This document shows positions 1 to 5,208 of a stretch of DNA of 8,153 nt, in pieces; positions within the stretch are counted from its first letter, which is position 1; every line of letters begins with the position of its first letter. The notes beneath the pieces are model-generated. The model saw nothing but the letters and a program-made list of their open reading frames with translations. It made no database searches and was not told the DNA's origin. Both the position numbers and the translations under genes were made by a program. Source of the DNA: CBFGTJ01 sp965651815 (GTDB taxonomy: Bacteria > Actinomycetota > Acidimicrobiia > Acidimicrobiales > Microtrichaceae); NCBI GenBank assembly GCA_965651815.1, contig CBFGTJ010000144.1:1-8153 (forward strand). Reading direction: 5' to 3'.

Positions 1-29
1 CATCCGGTGAGCCCGGCCATCCGGTGAGC
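1..29. repeat. Short direct repeat at window edge
   Basis: The 12-mer catccggtgagc occurs at 1-12 and again at 18-29, giving a 17-base period. Only two copies are visible and the first touches the window edge, so the array could extend further left. It lies directly beside the large palindrome at 32-81, in non-coding sequence upstream of the hydrolase gene. No function can be assigned. Confidence 0.6.
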
Positions 30-31
30 GG

Positions 32-81
32 GTTCTGTTCGGCAGATGACAAGGATTTCGTTGACATCTGCCGAACAGAAC
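32..81. repeat. Perfect 17-bp inverted repeat, terminator-like
   Basis: The arm gttctgttcggcagatg (32-48) is matched without mismatch by its reverse complement at 65-81. The 16-base centre is itself partly symmetrical, with caa/ttg pairing just inside the arms. As RNA it would form a long stable hairpin. There is no T-run on either side, so it is not a textbook intrinsic terminator, but U-poor hairpin terminators are common in GC-rich actinobacteria. It may end transcription from a gene to the left of the window, or bind a dimeric protein. A related palindrome sits at 2648-2693. Confidence 0.8.
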
Positions 82-163
82 GCGCCTGCGGATGTGACCT
101 AAGGCCGTTCCCCTCCTGGCGCTCCGGACGAACGATGGGAGGAGGGCAACGAGGGGGACGCAC

Positions 164-2173
164 ATGGGAAGCCGAGCCGTCCTGGTCGGAACGGTGCTCG
201 CCGTCGTTGCCGCGGTCGGCGCCGCCTGCGTGCCGCCCCCCGACCCGGTCGTCGCGATCGACATGCGGGCGGGCGGCGAGTTCTTCTCGATGCCGTGGCC
301 GAGCGACACCCGGCGCGCCGCCGACGGGACCCTCGAGCTCGACGGTCTCCCGGGAGTCGACCCGCTGCCGGGCGAGGACGCCCAGTGGCCCCGCACGCTC
401 CTGCCCGGGATCCTCGACGAGGCCGCCGCCTCGCTGGACGGGTTCGGGGTGAGCACCGCGACCTACTTCCACACCCTCGTCGGGGTGAAGCGGGGGTCCC
501 TGCCGTCGCCCTCCGGGTCCCTCGGCAACCGCTCGAACGTGATGATGTTCGAGCTCGACGACCCGGCACGGCGCGTGCCGGTGCTCGTCGACTTCCAGGG
601 CCCCGCCGACCGGCACCGACCGGGCAGCCTGCTCACGGTCCTTCCCTATCCGGGCCATCCGCTGCGCGAGTCGACGCGCTACGCGGTCGCGGTCTTCGAC
701 GGGCTGAAGGTCGGACAGGACCAGCGCCCGAAGCCGGCCCCGCTGCTGCGCCAGCTCGACGAGCCGTGGACGCCCGGGACCGGGTTCGACGAGGACGACT
801 GGAACCTCCTGCGCACCCAGCGCGACGAGGTCCGCCGGGCCGTGGACTCGGTGACCGGCTGGCAGCCGCACGACCTGCTCGCGTTCACCGTGTTCACGAC
901 CCAGGACGTCGACGGCGACACGAGGGCCGTCGCCGACGCGATCCACTCGTCGCCACCACCGCAGGTCACGGTCACCGACCAGTCGCCGTGCGAGCCGGAC
1001 CCGGCGGCGCGCGGGACCGCGACCTCGAAGCTCGTCGGGTCGGTGGAGCTCACCCGGTGGCAGGAGGGCCCGTACCCGTACCACCACCACGGCGGGGGGA
1101 TCGTCGTGGGCCCGGGCGGGTCCGCGGTGCCGCAGGCGACGTTCGCCGCGGACTTCCTGCTCCGGCTGCCCTGCGGTGAGCCGCCCCCGTCCGGGTGGCC
1201 GCTCGCGGTCTTCATCACCGGCACCGGGGGCGACGCCTCGCCCAACCTGCCGTTCACCCACGAGGGGTGGGCCGTCGCGTCGATCGCGCCGGTGTACGGG
1301 TTCGGCCGGGGGGTCCAGCTCACCCCGGAGATGGTGCAGCTCGGGTTGAGCACCCTCTTCGATGCGCAGCGGCTCACCATGTACAACTTCCTGAACCCGC
1401 CCGCCGCCCGCGCGAACCCGATCCAGCAGGCGGCGGAGTTCCTGGAGGTGCTCGAGGCCTTCGAGCACCTCCAGGTCGACGGTGCGACGGTGGGCGCGAC
1501 CGTCCCGGTGCGCACCGACCCCGCCCGGCAGGTCGTGTCCGGCCAGAGCCAAGGCGCCCAGTCCCTCCCGCTCGTCGCGGCGATGCGGCCGTCGCTCCGT
1601 GGGGTGCTCGCGACGGCGGGCGGTGGCGGCATGATGCGCAACGTCGTGCACGGGGTCGTCAACCGACGCTTCCTCGGCCTGCTGACCGGCGATGCCGACG
1701 TGCTCGACGAGCTGAACCCGATCATCCAGGTCGGCCAGGCGCTGCTCGACGCGGGCGATGGGATCAACTACCCGAGCTCCACGCACTACCTGCAGTACCA
1801 CGGCCGCAACGACTGCGTGCCCGAGTACGGCCGGTACGCCGCGGGCGCGACCGGACTGCCCGTGGTGCACTGGTTCGAACCGGAGGGCACCTACGGCGAC
1901 CCGGCGCTCGAACCGGTGAGGGCGACGCTGCCGGTGCAGGGCAACGTGGACGGCGCGACCCGCGTCGCGCTCGAGCGCCCGGGCGGGCACTTCGTCGGCT
2001 ACGACCAGCTCGAGATCAACCAGGGCTTCCTCGACGACCTCGCGGCCGGTGTCGCGCCGACGATCCCGGCCGACGGCTTCGTGTTCGGCCAGACCTCCGC
2101 GTTCACCTGCGTCGACGACCGCTGGGACGTGCCGCCGGTCCGGTTCGCCCGGGGTCCCCAGTCCGGCGGCTGA
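164..2173 (+). CDS. Secreted lipoprotein, alpha/beta-hydrolase (lipase/esterase-like)
   Basis: Predicted 669-residue exported lipoprotein with a serine hydrolase domain. The N-terminus is a short basic stretch, a hydrophobic core (about 5-21) and a relaxed lipobox GAAC with lipidation Cys22, followed by a Pro-rich linker, so the mature protein should be anchored outside the cytoplasmic membrane. A PWPSD motif (44-48) followed by DGTLELDGLP recalls the N-terminal region of large bacterial extracellular lipases of the VolA/Pla-1 type; this is a resemblance by eye. The nucleophile elbow is GQSQG with Ser462. HGRNDCVP supplies the likely acid Asp550, and the GGHF motif supplies His609, giving the usual Ser-Asp-His order. 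Cys276, 337, 551 and 649 could form two disulfides. The ATG start has gaggggga five bases upstream. The gene stands alone on its strand and converges on the SRPBCC gene 25 bases away. The substrate is unknown; ester or lipid hydrolysis is inferred. Confidence 0.75.
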   Translation: MGSRAVLVGTVLAVVAAVGAACVPPPDPVVAIDMRAGGEFFSMPWPSDTRRAADGTLELDGLPGVDPLPGEDAQWPRTLLPGILDEAAASLDGFGVSTATYFHTLVGVKRGSLPSPSGSLGNRSNVMMFELDDPARRVPVLVDFQGPADRHRPGSLLTVLPYPGHPLRESTRYAVAVFDGLKVGQDQRPKPAPLLRQLDEPWTPGTGFDEDDWNLLRTQRDEVRRAVDSVTGWQPHDLLAFTVFTTQDVDGDTRAVADAIHSSPPPQVTVTDQSPCEPDPAARGTATSKLVGSVELTRWQEGPYPYHHHGGGIVVGPGGSAVPQATFAADFLLRLPCGEPPPSGWPLAVFITGTGGDASPNLPFTHEGWAVASIAPVYGFGRGVQLTPEMVQLGLSTLFDAQRLTMYNFLNPPAARANPIQQAAEFLEVLEAFEHLQVDGATVGATVPVRTDPARQVVSGQSQGAQSLPLVAAMRPSLRGVLATAGGGGMMRNVVHGVVNRRFLGLLTGDADVLDELNPIIQVGQALLDAGDGINYPSSTHYLQYHGRNDCVPEYGRYAAGATGLPVVHWFEPEGTYGDPALEPVRATLPVQGNVDGATRVALERPGGHFVGYDQLEINQGFLDDLAAGVAPTIPADGFVFGQTSAFTCVDDRWDVPPVRFARGPQSGG

Positions 2174-2198
2174 CCCCCGAACGAAACGGAGGGCAGCC

Positions 2199-2621
2199 TC
2201 AGGTCGGGCTCGACTCGGCGGCCCGGCGGAAGCCCTCGTTCTCGGTCTCGATCGCCTCCGCGAGCACGCGCTTGGCCAGCGCGAACAGCGCGGCGCCGCG
2301 CCCGGTCACCTCGACCCGCAGGGTGTTCCGGCAGCCCTCGGGCACCTGCTCCAAGCGGTGCTCGGCGCGCATCTCGAGCGGGCCGAGCCGGGTCGTCCAC
2401 TCGAACAGGTGCGGCGCCTCGAGGCGCGTCACGGTCCAGGTGCGCGGCCGCTGGCGCGGCTGCACGACGCGGGCCCGGCTGCCGACCTGCAGGGGGCCGT
2501 CGTCGAGCCGCTCGACCGACCTCATCGTCGGTGTCAGCTCCGGCCAGCGCTCGATGTCGACCGTGAGCGCCCACACGCGCTCGACGGGTGCACGGATGAC
2601 CAGCTGGTGCTCGACCTGCAT
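2199..2621 (-). CDS. SRPBCC family protein (polyketide cyclase/dehydrase-like)
   Basis: A 140-residue cytoplasmic protein with the START/Bet v 1-like (SRPBCC) pattern. The N-terminal strand MQVEHQLVIRAPVERVWALT is followed by the helix DIERWPEL (22-29), then alternating strands including WTVTRLEAPHLFEWTTRL and TLRVEVTGRG. A long C-terminal helix (about 110-135) closes the hydrophobic pocket. Members bind lipids, polyketides or other hydrophobic ligands, or act as cyclases; nothing here identifies the ligand. The start chosen is the ATG at 2621, where the domain begins. An in-frame ATG at 2681 would add 20 residues without fold features and would translate part of a palindrome, so I rejected it. 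The Shine-Dalgarno sequence is poor: a G-run abuts the ATG and another lies about 12-16 bases upstream. The gene follows the META gene on the same strand but is separated from it by the palindrome. Confidence 0.8.
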   Translation of the reverse strand: MQVEHQLVIRAPVERVWALTVDIERWPELTPTMRSVERLDDGPLQVGSRARVVQPRQRPRTWTVTRLEAPHLFEWTTRLGPLEMRAEHRLEQVPEGCRNTLRVEVTGRGAALFALAKRVLAEAIETENEGFRRAAESSPT

Positions 2622-2647
2622 CCCCCGATCATGCCCCCACCCGATGC

Positions 2648-2693
2648 TCCGTTCGGCGGATGACGCGGCTCGAGTGGTCATCGGCCGAACGGA
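2648..2693. terminator. Palindrome between META and SRPBCC genes, likely terminator
   Basis: Left arm tccgttcggcggatgac (2648-2664) and right arm 2677-2693 are reverse complements except for one position, with a 12-base loop. It starts seven bases beyond the META stop codon on the minus strand, the expected place for a transcription terminator or mRNA 3' stabiliser. No T-run follows in either direction. The arm core gttcggcRgatgac is shared with the palindrome at 32-81, so the two are copies of one element type. Confidence 0.6.
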
Positions 2694-2699
2694 AGGGGA

Positions 2700-3521
2700 T
2701 CAGGGGGCGACGAAGCCGAGCCCGGTGCCGTCGGCTCGGAGCAGCGTGAGCGACCGGCGGTCCTGCTCCACGGTGAGCTCGCCCCCGAGGACCTCGGCGA
2801 GCCGTGACTCCACCTCGGCGACCTCCGGTCCGCACGAGGCGTCGGTCGTGGACGACACCTCGACCACCACCGCGGTGCCGGTCAGCTCGTAGGTCCCCTC
2901 GACGGAGTTGCAGCCGGTGTCGACCGCGACGCGGCCGTCGAGCAACGTCATCGTCACCGGCACCGAGCCCGGCACCGACGACACCGTCTCGCCCTCGACG
3001 AACGAGTCGAGCGACCACTCGGTGCCCTCGAGCGGCGGGGCGGGGTCGGCGACCTCGGCGTCGGTCAGCCGTGCCTCCAGCCGGCGGTCGACCCCGTCCA
3101 CCGACAGGACGAGGTCCGCACCGTCGAGCTCGAAGCGGGGCGAGTCGAGCAGCTCGGCCACGAGCTCGTCGAACTCGTGGTGCTCCGGGTCGCAGCCCAT
3201 CTCGGTGCCGCCGACCGCGTCGGTGACGATCCGCCCGTCGTCGACCAGGTAGCCGGCCGCGAGCAGGTTGCAGCCGGCCCGGGCGCTGAGCGTCGTGATG
3301 CCGGGCTCGTCGCCGCTGCGGAACGACACCTCGAGCCGGCCGCCGCCGGGCACCGTGACCTCCTCGCCGTCGACGGTGATGGCGTCGCCGAGGAAGGTCC
3401 GCCCCACCAGCGGGTCGTGCTCCGGGCCGGAACCCGCGGTGCCGGTCTCACCGCACGCGGCGGCGAGCAGGACGAGTGGGGCGACGAGCGCGACGGACGC
3501 GACGAACGGATGGAACCTCAT
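2700..3521 (-). CDS. Lipoprotein with two META (HslJ-like) domains
   Basis: A 273-residue predicted lipoprotein. The signal peptide (1-22) has a hydrophobic core VALVAPLVLLAAA and ends in AAAC, with Cys23 as the likely lipidation site, followed by a Gly/Ser/Thr linker. Two META-type repeats follow. The first spans about 38-152, with AGCN at 82-85 and MGC at 108-110. The second spans about 163-272, with EGTEWSL (165-171), TGCN (202-205), GTYEL (209-213) and a second Cys at 230. In both repeats the GCN strand precedes a Cys-containing helix start, the usual META/HslJ arrangement, so Cys84/110 and Cys204/230 could form disulfides. META proteins are envelope-associated and linked in some bacteria to stress or antibiotic resistance; a role here is not shown. 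The ATG has gagg three bases upstream, and the start lies 12 bases after the DNA glycosylase stop, suggesting one transcript. Confidence 0.82.
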   Translation of the reverse strand: MRFHPFVASVALVAPLVLLAAACGETGTAGSGPEHDPLVGRTFLGDAITVDGEEVTVPGGGRLEVSFRSGDEPGITTLSARAGCNLLAAGYLVDDGRIVTDAVGGTEMGCDPEHHEFDELVAELLDSPRFELDGADLVLSVDGVDRRLEARLTDAEVADPAPPLEGTEWSLDSFVEGETVSSVPGSVPVTMTLLDGRVAVDTGCNSVEGTYELTGTAVVVEVSSTTDASCGPEVAEVESRLAEVLGGELTVEQDRRSLTLLRADGTGLGFVAP

Positions 3522-3533
3522 GCACCTCGGACG

Positions 3534-4055
3534 TTAGGGGCGCCCGCCCGGTTCCCGCTGCGCCGTGGCCGCGCGGCGCCGCTCGGCCTCGAGCGCCCGC
3601 GCCGAGCGCACCGGCCACACGTACGGCAGGTCGTCGGGCACGGCGTCGAAGCGCAGCGAGTACCACTCCGGGTCCTTGCGCAGGAGGGCGGAACGATGGC
3701 TGCGGTGCAGCTCCTCGTCGCCGAGCCACGGTGGGAGCGCACCGGCGCGGGCGAGGGTCGCCTGGGTCCGCAGCCGGGTGACACCGGCCCGGGCGAGGTC
3801 CGCACGGATGGTCGCCTCGCAGGTGTCGTCGTGGCCGAGCCGACGCCAGCGGCGCACGACCTCCACCCCGTAGCGGCCGAGCGCCTCCTCGTGACCCGCC
3901 CACATGAGCACCGCCGGGTGGTGCTGCCAGCCGTACCCGGGGACCGTCAGCGCGCGCACGATCTGGAGCACCTCGACCCGTTGCTTGCCGAGGCGTCGGG
4001 GGTCGAGCACCGCAGCGCTGCGCGCGAAGTCCGGGTAGGGCAGGAAGGTCTGCAC
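3534..4055 (-). CDS. MSMEG_6728 family protein, predicted pyrimidine-dimer DNA glycosylase
   Basis: A 173-residue cytoplasmic protein matching the MSMEG_6728 family, related to pyrimidine-dimer DNA glycosylases (Pyr_excise, T4 endonuclease V-like). Recognisable features in order are the N-terminus VQTFLPYPDF, DPRRLGKQR (18-26), GYGWQHHPAVLMW (40-52), LGHDDTC (73-79), PPWLGDEELHRSHRSALL (108-125), DPEWY (128-132) and VWP (146-148). Enzymes of this type excise UV photoproducts, starting base excision repair; activity here is inferred from family. I chose the GTG at 4055 because the conserved family begins there. The upstream in-frame ATG at 4136 would add 27 low-quality residues and overlap the divergent oxygenase gene. 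The tail after about residue 150 is Arg/Ala-rich and probably disordered. The gene is divergent from the oxygenase and is followed 12 bases later by the META lipoprotein gene. Confidence 0.8.
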   Translation of the reverse strand: MQTFLPYPDFARSAAVLDPRRLGKQRVEVLQIVRALTVPGYGWQHHPAVLMWAGHEEALGRYGVEVVRRWRRLGHDDTCEATIRADLARAGVTRLRTQATLARAGALPPWLGDEELHRSHRSALLRKDPEWYSLRFDAVPDDLPYVWPVRSARALEAERRRAATAQREPGGRP

Positions 4056-4134
4056 GCACGGGGGTTCCCCCGACCGCCCGCCGCCACACCCCGAACCGGT
4101 TGAGGGCGCACCGAGGGTCCACCAGCATGGCGCC
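4056..4134. promoter_or_regulatory. Divergent intergenic region, glycosylase / oxygenase
   Basis: These 79 bases separate two divergent starts and must hold at least part of both promoters and leaders. I see no convincing -35/-10 pair on either strand. A short GC hairpin, cgggggttcccccg (4059-4072), lies just upstream of the glycosylase GTG and on that strand overlaps its only Shine-Dalgarno-like sequence (ggggga). The oxygenase has only a distant gaggg (4113-4117). Confidence 0.4.
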
Positions 4135-5100
4135 ATGCAGCCCGCAGCTCGACCGCCGGTCCTCGTCCCGCAGCTCGTCGACGACCCGGAGCGCGTGCGG
4201 CGGCTCGTCGAGGAGCAGGCCCCGTACTGGCCCGTCCAGCGCTACATGTCGAACGCGGCGGAGTACGCCACCCTCTCGGGGGACGACGAAGCCACGGAGA
4301 TGGTCGTCGGCCCGGTGTTCCGGGGCGACTGGGCGTTCGGCGGCGAGACCTTCGCGGACGTCGACTGGCTGCTGCACCACCCGGCGCTCGTCGACGGCGC
4401 ACGCCGGGTCTTCGACGCCGAGATCGTCAGGCCCGAGATCATCTACGCCAACCTGACCTGGCAGCTCCCGTTCCCGCAGGGCGCCGGGCACACCGACATC
4501 CCCGCGTTCCGCGGGTTCGACCGCACCGAGCACCCGGTGACCTTCCTGACGATCATGGGGCTCTCGGGCCTCTTCGAGGAGGAGCGGGTCAAGATCGCGA
4601 CCGCCGTGTCGTGGTTCTACCGGGGTCGCGACGGCGGCTTCGAGTACTGGCCCGACGGCCCGGACGCCCCGTCGGTCGTGCACGAGGGCGCGATCGACAA
4701 CACCGCGATCGTGGGCGACAACGACTTCATGTGGCACCGCGTCCGGCCCACCGGCCGGCCGGAGGACGGCATGGTCACCCTCACGCTCGACAGCGAGCTG
4801 CGGCGCGACGACGCGCCCGGCACCTGGCGCATCGTCACCGGCGACGAGGTCGTCGCGAACTTCCCGGGCGAGGAGCTGCGGGTGAGCCTGTCGTGGAAGG
4901 CGCGCGTGTTCACCTCCGCGGAGGACGCCCGCCGCCACGACGAGCACACCGACGACCTCGACCTCGACGAGGTGCTGCGACGCTTCTCGGCCGACCTGCG
5001 CGGCCGGGGCATCGACGTCGAGATCCCGGCGGACCCCGAGCGGGACCCGGACTTCATCCGCCTCCTGCAACGGACCTACGTGCGCTACCCCTCCACCTGA
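4135..5100 (+). CDS. Predicted Fe(II)/2-oxoglutarate-dependent oxygenase
   Basis: A 321-residue soluble protein with the residues expected of a double-stranded beta-helix Fe(II)/2-oxoglutarate oxygenase. The metal facial triad is HTD at 119-121 (His119, Asp121) plus distal His201 in NDFMWHRV. RVS (Arg249, Ser251) then gives the R-x-S motif that binds the 2-oxoglutarate C5 carboxylate in many members. Spacing of about 80 residues between HxD and the distal His, and 48 to the Arg, fits the fold. No transmembrane segment or signal peptide is visible. The Asp/Glu/Arg-rich C-terminal part (about 262-321) is helical-looking and outside the core. I cannot identify the substrate. The ATG at 4135 has only a weak, distant Shine-Dalgarno-like gaggg. 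The stop codon sits in a 15-base tandem duplication. The gene is divergent from the DNA glycosylase and lies 108 bases upstream of the DUF2207 gene in the same reading frame. Confidence 0.65.
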   Translation: MQPAARPPVLVPQLVDDPERVRRLVEEQAPYWPVQRYMSNAAEYATLSGDDEATEMVVGPVFRGDWAFGGETFADVDWLLHHPALVDGARRVFDAEIVRPEIIYANLTWQLPFPQGAGHTDIPAFRGFDRTEHPVTFLTIMGLSGLFEEERVKIATAVSWFYRGRDGGFEYWPDGPDAPSVVHEGAIDNTAIVGDNDFMWHRVRPTGRPEDGMVTLTLDSELRRDDAPGTWRIVTGDEVVANFPGEELRVSLSWKARVFTSAEDARRHDEHTDDLDLDEVLRRFSADLRGRGIDVEIPADPERDPDFIRLLQRTYVRYPST

Positions 5101-5118
5101 GCGCCCTCCACCTGGGCG
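5089..5118. repeat. 15-bp tandem duplication across the oxygenase stop codon
   Basis: ccctccacctgagcg (5089-5103) is followed immediately by ccctccacctgggcg (5104-5118), with one mismatch. The unit is five codons long. In copy one the frame reads TGA, the oxygenase stop; in copy two the same codon is TGG. It looks like a small slippage or duplication event followed by a point change, or the reverse. Confidence 0.8.
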
Positions 5119-5196
5119 TCGCCGCCCCGGGCGGTGCGCCGCTCGTGGACACCCCACCGCTACCCTCCATCGGCGCCTGCAGGGGGCGACGAGCGC

Positions 5197-5203
5197 GGAG
5201 GAG
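5197..5203 (+). promoter_or_regulatory. Ribosome binding site deciding the DUF2207 start
   Basis: ggaggag is the only strong Shine-Dalgarno sequence upstream of the DUF2207 frame. It ends five bases before the in-frame CTG at 5209. No ATG, GTG or TTG in this frame lies at a suitable distance: the nearest are GTG 5134, upstream of the site, and GTG 5251, about 47 bases downstream. Confidence 0.6.
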
Positions 5204-5208
5204 CGACG

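Noticed and set aside
61..66. Perfect TTGACA hexamer as a -35 box for the hydrolase gene
   Set aside because: It lies inside the palindrome and no TATAAT-like hexamer occurs 16-18 bases downstream, so the match is probably incidental.
1079..1090. Three-histidine run in the hydrolase as a possible metal site or tag
   Set aside because: Three codons only, inside a continuous native coding sequence, with no other metal ligands nearby; no sign of an engineered tag.
2622..2681. Upstream ATG start (2681) for the SRPBCC gene
   Set aside because: The extra 20 residues would be encoded partly by the palindrome arm and fall outside the fold, which begins at the ATG at 2621.
1195..2892. Long plus-strand frame overlapping the hydrolase and running across the SRPBCC gene
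   Set aside because: Arg/Ala/Pro-rich shadow with no domain. It crosses a convergent gene junction and conflicts with two well-supported genes.
4056..4136. Upstream ATG start (4136) for the DNA glycosylase
   Set aside because: It adds 27 residues unlike the family and overlaps the divergent oxygenase start. The family N-terminus begins at the GTG at 4055.
5111..5140. Palindrome ccgccccgggcgg after the oxygenase as a terminator
   Set aside because: Six-base stem with a one-base loop, no T-run and no extended pairing; such palindromes are expected by chance at this GC content.
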